64,000 nucleotides of DNA from Agrobacterium arsenijevicii (GCA_000949895.1 JWIT01000012.1:62001-126000), one strand, 5' to 3'; shown: positions 1 to 8,918, counted from the stretch's first letter. Notes: a model not told the origin generated them from the letters alone. Numbers and translations: made by a program.

Positions 1-348
1 GCCGCCAACGCCGGAGTCAGCATTGCCGCGGAAGCCGATGAAGCCACGCAGAGCACCGAGCTCGGTGTCTGTGCGGGTGTCAACTTCGAACTGAGCGCGC
101 GTGAACGAATCCCAGTCAGACTTGCCAGCCGCATCACGGCCGATGTTCGTCTGGAAACGGATGTAACCCTGAAACTTCAGGCAGGTTTCGGTGCCGGGGA
201 TGTAGAAGAAGCCGGTGCCGAAGGCGTCGCAAACGCGAACATATTCCATGGGCTCGGGCTCGGCAGCGACGATAGCGTCAGCGGCCTGTGCGCCGGATAC
301 TGCTGCGAGAGCGGCAGCGGAGCCGATGAGAAGGCTCTTGATGTTCAT
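1..348 (-). CDS. Outer-membrane porin, N-terminal part (Omp2b/RopA type)
   Basis: The gene runs off the left edge; 116 codons are present, starting at an ATG at 348 with GGAGA 7 bases upstream. The product starts with a signal peptide ([22 protein letters not shown], cleavage near residue 22). After an acidic, glutamate- and proline-rich stretch comes a region typical of rhizobial and Brucella general porins (Porin_2 family): [20 protein letters not shown], then [11 protein letters not shown], the first beta strand. Members form 16-stranded trimeric pores for small hydrophilic solutes. An AT-rich leader of about 500 bases precedes it, as often for strongly expressed porins. Family assignment is firm; which paralogue it is cannot be told. 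Confidence 0.88.
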   Translation of the reverse strand, partial: MNIKSLLIGSAAALAAVSGAQAADAIVAAEPEPMEYVRVCDAFGTGFFYIPGTETCLKFQGYIRFQTNIGRDAAGKSDWDSFTRAQFEVDTRTDTELGALRGFIGFRGNADSGVGG

Positions 349-860
349 TTTTAATCTCCAGTCAAAAATTTTTCAACAAATGCGCAAAACTGAGGGCTGG
401 TCTTTTCCCTGCCGCCCGCCTCTCTGCGCTGATTCAGCAAATGACAGAAACCACTGGAGACTCGCAATTCAAATCGAACAAATACAAATACAATAAAAGT
501 ACGCAATCCAGTTTCGTAGTAAAATTACAACAAATTAATAGTTTAATATAAAATAATACAGTGAATTGTTTTAGAAAAACTACATTTATTACTTGTTTAA
601 AATAGTGTAATATACAAAACACATCGTGCAACCAGAATATTATCCGGCTTAATTCCGAAATCTTTAGAGGATATGGAACGACCAAAGCCTTCACCTGCGG
701 TGACTAAGCGACGTGGGCTTTCGTTGCCCAACTGCATGTGAAGAAGAATGGTATCGCCGCAATCGTGGCTGTGCGGTGCGGCTCAGATGCGCGACACATG
801 CCCATTTGCGGCAATTCACGCCCGACGAATCCGGATCAGAGCCGGCCGCTGAGGCTGAGT
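349..860. other. AT-rich intergenic region upstream of the porin
   Basis: About 510 bases with no convincing gene. The part from 480 to 660 is strikingly AT-rich compared with the GC-rich coding DNA around it. It must hold the porin promoter, reading leftwards, and lies after the 3' end of the GGDEF-EAL gene. I see no clear rho-independent terminator. An 86-codon minus-strand frame across 434-694 has AT-driven composition and no ribosome binding site, so I do not call it. Confidence 0.5.
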
Positions 861-3029
861 TTATTGTATGTCGTTGGATAGACCGGTGGGGAATGTCGTC
901 GCGTTTTCCAACAGGGTCTCGATCACGTCTGCCGGCACCGGACGGCTGAAGTAAAAACCCTGCCCATAGGGGCAACCGGCGGCACGCAGAAACGCCGCCT
1001 GCTCGCCGGTTTCCACGCCTTCGGCAATGACATCGATGCCCAGAGACCCGGCAAGCTGGATCATGATGGAGACGATGGCGCTGTCCTTGGTTTTTTCCGG
1101 CAGGTGGGTGAGGAACGACCGATCTATCTTCATGCACGAAAGGGGGAAGGTTTTCAGCATGCCGAGACAGGAATAACCGATGCCGAAATCATCCAGCGCC
1201 AGGCTGACGCCCATTTGCTTGATGGCGCGCATGATGCGCACGGATGTGTCTACATCCTGAATGATGAGGGTCTCGGTGATTTCGATTTCCAGCAGGGATG
1301 GCGAAAGGCCGGTTTCCTGCAGCGCGGCCTTGATCTGCTCCACCAGCCCGCTCTGGAACTGTCTGGGCGAAATATTGACCGCCATTTTGACCGGCGACAG
1401 ACCGGAAGCGAGCCATGCCTGCGCCTGACGGCAGGCTTTTTTCAGAATGCTTTCGCCCAGCTCCACGATAAGGCCGGTTTCTTCCGCCAGGCCGATGAAT
1501 TCCACAGGCCCCAGCAGGCCCTCCACCGGATGCTGCCAGCGCACCAGCGCCTCCACGCCGCTGATGCGGCCGGTGAGAAGATCGACCTGCGGCTGATAGT
1601 GCAGAACGAGCTCGTCCCTCTCCACCGCCTTGCGCAATTCCTCGATACGGGTGAACTTCTTCCGCAGATCGTCCGCCATGCGCGGCGTAAAGGTTGCGAT
1701 GCCGTCCCGCCCATTATGTTTGGCCTCATACATGGCAAGATCGGCCGCGGCGACAATTTCCGCCGTGGTTCCCCCGTGTTCGGGAAAAAAGGCCATGCCG
1801 ATGCTGCATGTAACCTTGATATCGTAATTGCCGAGACGCAGCGGCTGCGAGACCGCAGCCCGGATGCGTTGCAGGCGGCTTTCGAAATCATCCTTCTGCT
1901 TTTCCAGAATGATGACGAACTCGTCGCCGCCCACCCGCAGCACGAGATCGTTTCGCCTGAGGCTGCGCGCGATGCGCTCGGCCGTTTTCGATAGCAACGC
2001 ATCGCCGATGCTGTGGCCGAGCGTATCGTTGATCTGCTTGAAATTATCGAGATCGAGAAAGCCGATGCCGACCTGCCGCTTCGCTCTTGTCGCCGCCGCC
2101 AGTATTTCCGGCAACCTCGTATCCAGAAAACGGCGATTGGGCAGCCGTGTCAGCATGTCGTGGTCGGCAAGAAAGGCGATATGTTCCGCTGCCCGTTTAC
2201 GATCGATCGCGAGACCCGCCATGCGCGCGGCGGCCGCGATAAACTCCAGAAGCGCCGCATCCGGTGCACGGCCCGCCAGCATGCACCAGACGAAACCGTG
2301 CGCATTACCTTCGCTGGAGGGGATATCGAAACTGAAGGCCGTATTGTCGGCCGGATGGGTGAGGTTTTCAGGATCGCTGGTGCTGGAAACAAGTGCGGTC
2401 AGGCCAACATGTTTTGCCAGCGCCGGCGAGGCATAGACCGAAGGTTCTCCCACCGCCGCATCGAACACCCGGACAGCACAGGCAAGCCCGGTAGCAAGGT
2501 TTTCAATGGCCTTGACGAATTCCTCAAGGAAATCCTCGATACGCGCCGCAGCAACAATCATCTCCAGAATATGCGCCTGCGCCTGAAGCAGTCTCTCCGA
2601 TGCTTTTTTCTGGGTTATGTCCCGCGAGGCGCCGACCACGCCAATGATCGTACCGGCCTTGTCCTTCAGCGGCACACGCGACATCATCAGCCAGCGGTCG
2701 ATTTCGCCGCGCAGGGCACGTTCTTCATAACCGAGATCCGGTTCTCCCGTGCGCATCACCCGCGCCTCGGTCTCCGGAATGCCGGCATGGTGGGCAGCAT
2801 CGCCGTGAATATCGTAATCGGTGAGGCCAATCAGCTCCTCGACGGTGTCGAAGCCGTTTTCGTTGACGATCGCGCGGTTGGCGAAGAGGAAACGGCCATC
2901 CAGATCCTTGGCATAAATGAAGTCTGGCACATGGTCGATCATCGCTTCAAGAAGCGTATGCCGGTCAGATTGCGGCGCGTCGGGCTGCGTCCGGTTCTGC
3001 AAGGGTGTCTTCGGGCCTTTGGAACGCAC
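861..3029 (-). CDS. PAS-GGDEF-EAL bifunctional cyclic-di-GMP enzyme
   Basis: A 722-residue cytoplasmic signalling protein without membrane segments. Order: PAS domain (about 25-145), a GAF-like region (150-285), GGDEF domain (290-450) and EAL domain (460-710). The cyclase motif GGDEF is intact at 367-371 and an RxxD inhibitory site (R358-D361) sits five residues before it. The EAL domain keeps EALVRW at 493-498, the Asn of VNIS, the Glu of EIEITET, DDFG and the Lys of MKID, so both making and breaking cyclic-di-GMP look possible. The start is a GTG with GAGG a few bases upstream; the next ATG is codon 30. It stands alone, so the PAS ligand and the target process are unknown. Confidence 0.9.
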   Translation of the reverse strand: MRSKGPKTPLQNRTQPDAPQSDRHTLLEAMIDHVPDFIYAKDLDGRFLFANRAIVNENGFDTVEELIGLTDYDIHGDAAHHAGIPETEARVMRTGEPDLGYEERALRGEIDRWLMMSRVPLKDKAGTIIGVVGASRDITQKKASERLLQAQAHILEMIVAAARIEDFLEEFVKAIENLATGLACAVRVFDAAVGEPSVYASPALAKHVGLTALVSSTSDPENLTHPADNTAFSFDIPSSEGNAHGFVWCMLAGRAPDAALLEFIAAAARMAGLAIDRKRAAEHIAFLADHDMLTRLPNRRFLDTRLPEILAAATRAKRQVGIGFLDLDNFKQINDTLGHSIGDALLSKTAERIARSLRRNDLVLRVGGDEFVIILEKQKDDFESRLQRIRAAVSQPLRLGNYDIKVTCSIGMAFFPEHGGTTAEIVAAADLAMYEAKHNGRDGIATFTPRMADDLRKKFTRIEELRKAVERDELVLHYQPQVDLLTGRISGVEALVRWQHPVEGLLGPVEFIGLAEETGLIVELGESILKKACRQAQAWLASGLSPVKMAVNISPRQFQSGLVEQIKAALQETGLSPSLLEIEITETLIIQDVDTSVRIMRAIKQMGVSLALDDFGIGYSCLGMLKTFPLSCMKIDRSFLTHLPEKTKDSAIVSIMIQLAGSLGIDVIAEGVETGEQAAFLRAAGCPYGQGFYFSRPVPADVIETLLENATTFPTGLSNDIQ

Positions 3030-3162
3030 CTGTCCGCCTCGTTACTGCATAAGAAGGCAGAATAGTAGAATTATACGTATTATATAAATGTGAACAACGG
3101 GAAGAATGCGGAGTAACGCCGCCTTTTCTAGCACAACGCGCAGGCGGCTAATGGAATCAATC

Positions 3163-3191
3163 AAAAAACGGCGCGACAGGTGTCGCGCCGT
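3163..3191 (-). terminator. Rho-independent terminator of the dehydrogenase/ABC operon
   Basis: Nine-base perfect stem (CGGCGCGAC at 3169-3177 with GTCGCGCCG at 3182-3190), four-base loop. Read on the minus strand it is followed by six T residues. It lies 29 bases after the stop of the 2-hydroxyacid dehydrogenase gene. Confidence 0.8.
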
Positions 3192-3219
3192 GAGATTGCA
3201 AACCCTAATAAATTATACG

Positions 3220-4155
3220 TCAGACCACCGGTGTGGGCAGCTCCTTATCCGCGAAATGCGCATCGAGATTGGCGAGAACCAGATCGGCCATGGCGCGCCG
3301 GGTCTGGTGGGTGCCGCTGCCGACATGCGGGGCGAGCGTGACGTTTTCAAAGGCGAAAAGCGCTTCCGGCACACGCGGCTCGTCCTCAAAAACATCGAGT
3401 GCTGCGCCGCCGATCGTGCCGTTCGAAAGCGCCTCAACCAGCGCCTTTTCATCCACCAGCGAACCGCGCGCCACGTTTACCAGCACACCCTGGGGACCGA
3501 GAGCCTTCAGGACATCCGCATTGACGATATGGCGCGTTTCGGCGGTGGCGGCAGCGGCGATGATCAGCACGTCGCAATTGGCGGCCAGCGCCTCGATGCT
3601 GTCGTAATAGTCATAGGCCACGTCGCGACGGTTTCTGGCCGTGTAGGAAATGCGCGCATCAAAGCCTTCCAGCCTTTTGGCGATCGCCTGACCGATGCGG
3701 CCAAGGCCAAAAATGCCGTAGCGGCGGCCGGCCACACGGGTGGAAAGCCCCATATCGCCCTTCAGCCATTGGCCGGTGCGCACATGCTGGTCCGCCTGCG
3801 GCAGCTTGCGCGCCTGCGCCAGAACCAAACCGAGTGCCAGATCGGCGACATCGGCCGTCAGCACATCCGGCGTGTTGGAAACGCGGAAGCCGCGCCGTTT
3901 CGCTTCGGCGAGATCGACCTTGTCGAAACCGACGCCGTTGATGGCAACGATTTCAAGATTGGGCAGTGCCACGCCGATATCAGCCGGCAGGCCGATATGA
4001 CCACCGGTAACGACGCCACGGATTGCAGCGCCCTTCTCGGCGAGGAACGCGGCTTTATCCGCAGCCTCGAATAGACGATGCACGGTGAAGCGCTGCGCGA
4101 GTTCTTCTTCCAGCGCCGGGATGAGCGGGCACAGTTGCAGGATTTCAGTTGTCAT
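3220..4155 (-). CDS. D-isomer-specific 2-hydroxyacid dehydrogenase
   Basis: A 311-residue NAD(P)-dependent dehydrogenase of the GyaR/hydroxypyruvate reductase kind, the usual length. The Rossmann motif GLGRIG sits near 153-158. The catalytic set of the family is present: Arg in VNVARGS, Glu in DVFEDEP, and His in APHVGSGT. It would interconvert a 2-oxoacid and a D-2-hydroxyacid in the cytoplasm. It is the last gene of a five-gene ABC-transporter operon, 23 bases after the ATPase gene, so the imported compound probably is, or yields, a small hydroxy- or oxo-acid. Exact substrate unknown. A terminator follows. Confidence 0.88.
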   Translation of the reverse strand: MTTEILQLCPLIPALEEELAQRFTVHRLFEAADKAAFLAEKGAAIRGVVTGGHIGLPADIGVALPNLEIVAINGVGFDKVDLAEAKRRGFRVSNTPDVLTADVADLALGLVLAQARKLPQADQHVRTGQWLKGDMGLSTRVAGRRYGIFGLGRIGQAIAKRLEGFDARISYTARNRRDVAYDYYDSIEALAANCDVLIIAAAATAETRHIVNADVLKALGPQGVLVNVARGSLVDEKALVEALSNGTIGGAALDVFEDEPRVPEALFAFENVTLAPHVGSGTHQTRRAMADLVLANLDAHFADKELPTPVV

Positions 4156-4178
4156 GGAGCTTCCTTTGCGGCCTAGCG

Positions 4179-4910
4179 CTATTTCACATCGGCCTTGACG
4201 AATTGCCGGAGTTCCGGCGTTTGCGGATTGGCGAAAAGCTCGGCCGAGCGGCCCTGCTCCCAGATCTTGCCCTTGTGCATGAAGATGGTTTCGGTGGCGA
4301 CGCGCCGCGCAAATGCCATTTCATGGGTAACAAGGATCATGGTCATGCCGCCCTTGGCGAGGTTTTCCATGACCGTCAGCACTTCTTCCGTCAACTCAGG
4401 GTCGAGCGCCGAGGTCACCTCGTCGAACAGCATCACCTTCGGCCGCATGGCGAGCGAGCGGGCAATCGCCACACGCTGCTGCTGGCCGCCGGAAAGCTGG
4501 TCGGGATAGGAATCGTACTTCTCCGACAGGCCGACGAGCTGGAGAACCTCGCGGGCAATCTCCTTCGTTTCCGATTTCGCTACATCCTTGACGATGCGCG
4601 GGGCGAGCATGATATTTTCGCCGACCGTCAGATGCGGGAAAAGATTATAGCTCTGGAAAACGATGCCGACATCGGTGCGCAGCTTGCGCAGCGCCTTGGC
4701 ATCGTCGCCAAGTGCATGACCCGCAATCTCGATGCGGCCCGAATTGATCTTCTCCAACCCGTTCATGCAGCGCAGCAGCGTGCTCTTGCCCGAGCCGGAG
4801 CGGCCGATGAGGGCGAAAACTTCACCACGGCCGACCGTCAGCGACACGCCTTTAAGGACTTCCAGAGCGCCAAAGCTCTTGTGAACGTTTTCAACGATTA
4901 CTTCCGGCAT
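4179..4910 (-). CDS. Polar amino acid-type ABC transporter, ATP-binding subunit
   Basis: 243 residues of the GlnQ/HisP family. Walker A is GRSGSGKS, the signature LSGGQQQR, Walker B VMLFDEVTSALD and the H-loop VTHE. The start at 4910 has a strong AGGAGG six bases upstream; a longer frame opens further upstream but its extra N-terminus is only the shadow of the permease gene. The first 20 bases overlap the end of the neighbouring permease gene, implying translational coupling. It powers the importer made of the next two permeases and the binding protein at 6318-7121. Confidence 0.92.
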   Translation of the reverse strand: MPEVIVENVHKSFGALEVLKGVSLTVGRGEVFALIGRSGSGKSTLLRCMNGLEKINSGRIEIAGHALGDDAKALRKLRTDVGIVFQSYNLFPHLTVGENIMLAPRIVKDVAKSETKEIAREVLQLVGLSEKYDSYPDQLSGGQQQRVAIARSLAMRPKVMLFDEVTSALDPELTEEVLTVMENLAKGGMTMILVTHEMAFARRVATETIFMHKGKIWEQGRSAELFANPQTPELRQFVKADVK

Positions 4911-5550
4911 GAAGCCTCCTTTCCAGCCAACGAGACAGCTGGGACAACGGGTAGCAGACGATGAAATAAAGCACGGCCACCGCGACGAAGACGCGGAACG
5001 GCTGGAACGTGGCATTGTTGATAAGCTGCCCCGCTCTCGCCAGTTCGACGAAACCGATGATCGATGCGATGGACGTATTCTTGACGACCTGAACGGCAAA
5101 ACCGACGGTCGGCGGCAGGGAAATGCGGATAGCCTGCGGCAGGATGACGTAGCGATATTGCTGGGCGCGGGTGAGAGCCAGCGACTCCGACGCTTCCCAT
5201 TGCTGCTTCGGCACCGCCTGGATGCAGCCGCGCCAGATTTCGGCGAGATAACCCGACGTATAGATCGTCATCGATGCGCCGGCAGCAATCAGTGGTGGCA
5301 GTTCAAGTCCGGCAAGGCTTAGGCCGTAATAGGACAGGAACAGGATCATCAGCACCGGAATGCCCTGGATGATCTGGATATAGGTGCCGGCAGCGATACG
5401 CAGCGCCTTCAGATCCGAGGTGCGGGCAAGCGCCACGAAGAAACCGACAAGGCCGCCGCCGATGAGCGCAATGATCGTCAGAAGCACGGTCCATTGCAGG
5501 GCGGTGAGCAGGAAGCCGAACTCGTTCCAGCCGAAAGTTCTGAGTGTCAT
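4891..5550 (-). CDS. Polar amino acid-type ABC transporter permease
   Basis: A 219-residue HisM/GlnP-type inner-membrane permease with about five hydrophobic segments and the EAA loop region (EASESLALTRAQQYRYVILP). The start is the ATG at 5550, preceded by GGAGGT and overlapping the stop of the upstream permease gene (ATGA); a frame opening 60 bases earlier is disfavoured. Forms a heterodimeric channel with the 5547-6251 product. Confidence 0.9.
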   Translation of the reverse strand: MTLRTFGWNEFGFLLTALQWTVLLTIIALIGGGLVGFFVALARTSDLKALRIAAGTYIQIIQGIPVLMILFLSYYGLSLAGLELPPLIAAGASMTIYTSGYLAEIWRGCIQAVPKQQWEASESLALTRAQQYRYVILPQAIRISLPPTVGFAVQVVKNTSIASIIGFVELARAGQLINNATFQPFRVFVAVAVLYFIVCYPLSQLSRWLERRLHAGSNR

Positions 5551-6251
5551 GACTGCACCTCCGGCAAGGCGGTCATCGTCTTGCGCGCCACGCGGCGGCC
5601 GAACAGCCACATGCCGACAAGGGCAAGGATGAGCCGCAGGCTGAGCGCCAGCGCAAGATAGATGAGCGTGACGACGATATAGACCTCGAAGGAGCGATAG
5701 GTCTGCGATTCCACGAAGGCAGCGGCGGCCGCAAGCTCATGGGTGGAGATGGCCGAACATATGCTCGATGCCAGCATCATCAGCACGAACTGGCTGCACA
5801 GCGAAGGATAGACCTTGGCGATTGCAGGCACGATGATGACGTGACGATAGATCTGATATTTGGTGAAGCCCAGAGCCTCGCCCGCCTCGATCTGCGACTT
5901 GTGAACCGCCTCGATGCCGGCGCGAATGATTTCCGTGGAATAGGCGGCAAGATTGATCGTCATGCCGATCAGAGCTGCCGTATCGGCTCCAACGCGAAAG
6001 CCGAGCCCCGGCAGACCGAAATAGACGATGAAAAGCTGCACAAGAAATGGCGTGTTGCGGATCACCTCAACATAGCCGTCCACGATGATGCGGACGATGC
6101 CGCCATTGATGGAACGCAGCGAGGCTAAAAGAATGCCGAACGCGCAACCGAGCACGATGGAGAGGACCGATAGCTTGATCGTCAGCCATATGCCGCTCAA
6201 CAATTCGTTTTGATATTGGGCAAGCGCGCCGAATTGAAATGTATAGGACAT
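5547..6251 (-). CDS. Polar amino acid-type ABC transporter permease
   Basis: A 234-residue HisQ/GlnP-type permease with several membrane spans and an EAA loop (EAGEALGFTKYQIYRHVIIV). It lies second in the operon, after the binding-protein gene, and its stop overlaps the start of the next permease gene by four bases. GGAG precedes the ATG. The two unequal permeases are the standard arrangement for this transporter family. Confidence 0.9.
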   Translation of the reverse strand: MSYTFQFGALAQYQNELLSGIWLTIKLSVLSIVLGCAFGILLASLRSINGGIVRIIVDGYVEVIRNTPFLVQLFIVYFGLPGLGFRVGADTAALIGMTINLAAYSTEIIRAGIEAVHKSQIEAGEALGFTKYQIYRHVIIVPAIAKVYPSLCSQFVLMMLASSICSAISTHELAAAAAFVESQTYRSFEVYIVVTLIYLALALSLRLILALVGMWLFGRRVARKTMTALPEVQS

Positions 6252-6275
6252 GCGTCACTCCGTGGACATTTCCCG

Positions 6276-6301
6276 GCCCGCCGGAATTTCTTCCGGCGGG
6301 C
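6276..6301 (-). other. Intercistronic stem-loop behind the binding-protein gene
   Basis: Eleven-base perfect inverted repeat (GCCCGCCGGAA with TTCCGGCGGGC) and a four-base loop, between the binding-protein gene and the first permease gene. There is no T-tract, so it is probably not a full terminator. Such hairpins commonly protect upstream mRNA and let binding proteins accumulate in excess of permeases. Confidence 0.65.
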
Positions 6302-6317
6302 GCGTTGAATGGCTCAA

Positions 6318-7121
6318 TCAGAAGCTTGGCAGTTGCGGCAGCGGACGGCCGGTCCACTTAACCGAGATGCGGTCGAGATCGCCCGACATCTTCATGAGAT
6401 AGATGGAGGTGTTCAGCCACTGACGCAGCTCGAAATCCTCAATCTTCGTCGCCATGGAATTGCCCTGCTGGAAGAAGGTGAAACCGACCTGCAGACCGGC
6501 TTCCGGACGCTGCTTGATGATCGCCTCACCCACCGTGGACGGCAGGGCGACGGCATCCACCTGACCGGCAAGCAGAGCCTGGGCGCTGGTGGAATCGTCT
6601 TCGTAGACGACGATTTCGAGACCTTCGACATTGGCCTTGCGCAGCGCGGTTTCCTGTGAGGAACCGCGGTTGACCGAAACGCGCTTGCCCTTGAGGCTGT
6701 CGAGATTTTCGAATTTCTGGTCCTTGCCGGAAATGATGTCCATGTTGAAGGCGCTGTAGGGCTGCGTGAACATGACGGTCTTGGCGCGTTCACCGGTAGG
6801 GGCGAGCGTCGCAACGAGGAAATCGACCTTGCCGGTCTGGAGCGCCGGAATACGTGCCGGCGGCGTCAGCGGCACCAGTTCGACCGGCAGCGACAGGTAA
6901 GAGCCGATCAGATTGGCAACATCAACGTCGTATCCGGAAGGATTGCCCTTCTCGTCCACCATACCCATCGGCGGCGCGCCGGTGAGAACGCCGATCTTGA
7001 CCTTGCCGCGCGCGGTGATCTCGCTGAGCGAGACGGCATGGGCCGAGGTGGTGGCGGCTAGCGTTGCTGCGGCAACACCGACTGCGACGGTCATGTTCTT
7101 CAAAAATCTGGAAATGCTCAT
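6318..7121 (-). CDS. Polar amino acid-type ABC transporter, periplasmic binding protein
   Basis: 267 residues with a signal peptide (charged start MSISRFLKN, hydrophobic core, cleavage after TSAHA near residue 29), then a family 3 solute-binding fold (VKIGVLTGAPPMGMVDEKGN, GYDVDVANLIG). The start has GGAGGAG five bases upstream. First gene of the operon; two LacI/GntR-type palindromes lie in its divergent promoter region. The ligand is not readable from sequence; the dehydrogenase and GntR-like regulator nearby hint at a sugar-acid or hydroxy-acid rather than a plain amino acid, but this is inference. Confidence 0.9.
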   Translation of the reverse strand: MSISRFLKNMTVAVGVAAATLAATTSAHAVSLSEITARGKVKIGVLTGAPPMGMVDEKGNPSGYDVDVANLIGSYLSLPVELVPLTPPARIPALQTGKVDFLVATLAPTGERAKTVMFTQPYSAFNMDIISGKDQKFENLDSLKGKRVSVNRGSSQETALRKANVEGLEIVVYEDDSTSAQALLAGQVDAVALPSTVGEAIIKQRPEAGLQVGFTFFQQGNSMATKIEDFELRQWLNTSIYLMKMSGDLDRISVKWTGRPLPQLPSF

Positions 7122-7184
7122 GGTTTCTCCTCCAACCCTTTATTTGCCGTCCGCACGGGAACAGCGGCCTTTGCGCAAACCGAA

Positions 7185-7204
7185 AAATGTTCTCGATAAC
7201 ATTT
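7185..7204. promoter_or_regulatory. Operator-like palindrome (GntR-type LacI regulator)
   Basis: AAATGTTCTCGATAACATTT has perfect seven-base arms around a CTCGAT core. It closely resembles the operators (ATGTTA-CG-TAACAT type) of GntR-like LacI-family regulators. It lies 64 bases upstream of the binding-protein gene, and a gene for such a regulator is next to the region (7845). Confidence 0.65.
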
Positions 7205-7348
7205 CAACCCGATTTACAAAAAACTCCTCCCAAGAAGACGCGAAGATCCAAAACCGTTAGAATTCCCTATGAAATTCAATGATTTCGGCTGGTTATCGAT
7301 TTTCCTCTGGTCGACACCGTTTCACGTTCTTGGCAGGATCAATAATGC

Positions 7349-7364
7349 ATGTTATCGGTATCAT
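7349..7364. promoter_or_regulatory. Second operator-like palindrome for the same regulator
   Basis: ATGTTATCGGTATCAT, an imperfect palindrome with the same core as the site at 7185-7204, lies 54 bases before the small gene at 7418. A half-site GGTTATCGAT is also seen at 7291-7300. Together they suggest one regulator controls both directions. Confidence 0.55.
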
Positions 7365-7417
7365 TGCAAGTCCGATCTACAAAACTGTAGCATCAGGCAT
7401 TCATTCGGGAGGAAACC

Positions 7418-7738
7418 ATGTATACGCGCTCGGCAATTTTTGAAGGCAAGATTCACCCCGGCCGGGAGGAGGAGTTTTTCCGCATCGTCGAAGAAAAACT
7501 GCTGCCGGTCTGGAAGCGCATGCCGAACGCGCAGGCCGTGCGGGTGATGCGTACCGAGCGCACGGACCCGGATGCGGCAGCGATCATCATGGTTCAGGAA
7601 ATCGATTATCCGTCGATTGAGGCTGTGGAAGAAGCACTGGTTTCGCCGGTCCGGCTGGAGGGCCGTGTACTGACGGATGAGATGATGAGCATGTGCGACG
7701 GACGCTTTTACCATCTGGTCTATAGCCGCGTCGCATAA
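7418..7738 (+). CDS. Small dimeric alpha/beta-barrel-like protein, function unknown
   Basis: 106 residues, no signal peptide or membrane segment, GGGAGG six bases before the ATG. Strand-helix alternation, a YTRSAIFEGKIHPG start and a tail ending FYHLVYSRVA resemble the dimeric alpha-beta barrel group (ABM/EthD/mutarotase-like folds). I cannot name a reaction. It sits divergently from the ABC operon behind an operator-like site and just before the LacI-family gene, so it is likely a cytoplasmic enzyme or chaperone-like partner of the same pathway. Confidence 0.75.
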   Translation: MYTRSAIFEGKIHPGREEEFFRIVEEKLLPVWKRMPNAQAVRVMRTERTDPDAAAIIMVQEIDYPSIEAVEEALVSPVRLEGRVLTDEMMSMCDGRFYHLVYSRVA

Positions 7739-7745
7739 ATCCGGT

Positions 7746-7779
7746 GCACGCCGCACCGATCAGCAATCATGCGGCGTGC
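7746..7779 (+). terminator. Possible terminator after the small gene
   Basis: Ten-base perfect inverted repeat (GCACGCCGCA with TGCGGCGTGC), 14-base loop, followed by only three T residues. It lies eight bases after the 106-residue protein's stop. It may be a weak terminator or attenuator before the regulator gene. Confidence 0.5.
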
Positions 7780-7844
7780 TTTCCCCTGATATCTTCGTGT
7801 ATGTCTTGTCCTGAACCGGTTCTAATTCAGGGAGACATGCTTTG

Positions 7845-8918
7845 GTGGAGCGCACGCCCTTGGCCGCAGCGTTAGTCACGTCAAAAAAAGCTACCATGAG
7901 CGACGTCTCGAAACTCGCGGGCGTCTCCAAGATGACCGTCTCGCGGGTGCTGGCCGATCCGGCGCTGGTGTCTGAAGACACGCGCCAGAAGGTGATGAAG
8001 GCGATCGAGAAGCTGGGATATGTGCCTGATCGAATCGCCGGTTCGCTTTCCTCCCGTCGCACCAATTTCATCACTGCCATCCTGCCGACGCTCACCAACT
8101 CCAACTTCGCCGACAGCGCGCAAGGGCTCGCCAATGCGCTGCGCGCCGCCGATTATCAATTGCTGATCGGTTATACGATGTATGATCTGCAAGAGGAGGA
8201 GCGCGTCATCCGCACCATGATGGAGCGCCGACCCGATGCCATCGTGGTCGCCGGCACGGTGCATACCAAGATGGCGAGCGAAGTTCTGATGCGCGCCGGT
8301 ATTCCGATCGTGGAAATCTGGGACGTTCCCGAACACCCGATCGACCATGCCGTCGGCTTTTCCAACTACGAGGTAGGAAGAACCGCCGCCAAGCACCTGA
8401 TATCGCTTGGATTTAAAAGAATAGGCGCGCTTGGCTCACGGGCCGATGGCGATGTGAAGGACTGGCGCGGCGAAAGCCGTCTGCTCGGTTTCGGTGCAGC
8501 ACTACGCGAAGCCGGCATTGCCGACGACCTCATCATCCGCGAAGGCAGCGCACCGGTCTCCTACGACCACGGAGCAAAAACGCTCGGCTCGCTGCTGGCG
8601 AAGAAGCCGGATGTCGAGGCAATCTTCGCCGTCTCCGACATCTCCGCTGTCGGCGCGCTGATGGAATGTCACCGTCGCGGCATTCATGTGCCCGAACAGA
8701 TTTCCATCCTCGGCTTTGGTGATTTCGACATCGGTAGACAATGTTATCCGGCGATTTCGACAATCAGGGTCGACGCCCAGATGATCGGCCGCAAGGCGGG
8801 TGAATTACTGCTCTCGATATTGGAGGCAGAAAAAGATGCTGTCATTCCCGAGAGTGCACGGGTGGATGTCGGGTTCGAGCTGATCGTGCGGGAGACGACG
8901 AAGCGGGCAGCTTCGTGA
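7845..8918 (+). CDS. LacI-family transcriptional regulator, GntR-like
   Basis: About 357 residues. An N-terminal helix-turn-helix (MSDVSKLAGVSKMTVSRVL) follows a short leader, then the hinge (GYVPDRIAGSLSSRR) and a periplasmic-binding-like sensor domain (NFITAILPTLTNSNFADSAQ). Sequence style matches the gluconate-repressor (GntR) branch. Start is uncertain: TTG at 7842 and GTG at 7845 both sit behind AGGGAGA; I use the GTG. It presumably represses the divergent ABC/dehydrogenase operon and the gene at 7418 through the two palindromes between them. The inducer is unknown. Confidence 0.88.
   Translation: MERTPLAAALVTSKKATMSDVSKLAGVSKMTVSRVLADPALVSEDTRQKVMKAIEKLGYVPDRIAGSLSSRRTNFITAILPTLTNSNFADSAQGLANALRAADYQLLIGYTMYDLQEEERVIRTMMERRPDAIVVAGTVHTKMASEVLMRAGIPIVEIWDVPEHPIDHAVGFSNYEVGRTAAKHLISLGFKRIGALGSRADGDVKDWRGESRLLGFGAALREAGIADDLIIREGSAPVSYDHGAKTLGSLLAKKPDVEAIFAVSDISAVGALMECHRRGIHVPEQISILGFGDFDIGRQCYPAISTIRVDAQMIGRKAGELLLSILEAEKDAVIPESARVDVGFELIVRETTKRAAS

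Noticed and set aside
434-694. 86-codon minus-strand frame upstream of the porin gene
   Set aside because: Composition is that of AT-rich non-coding DNA, there is no ribosome site and no recognisable domain.
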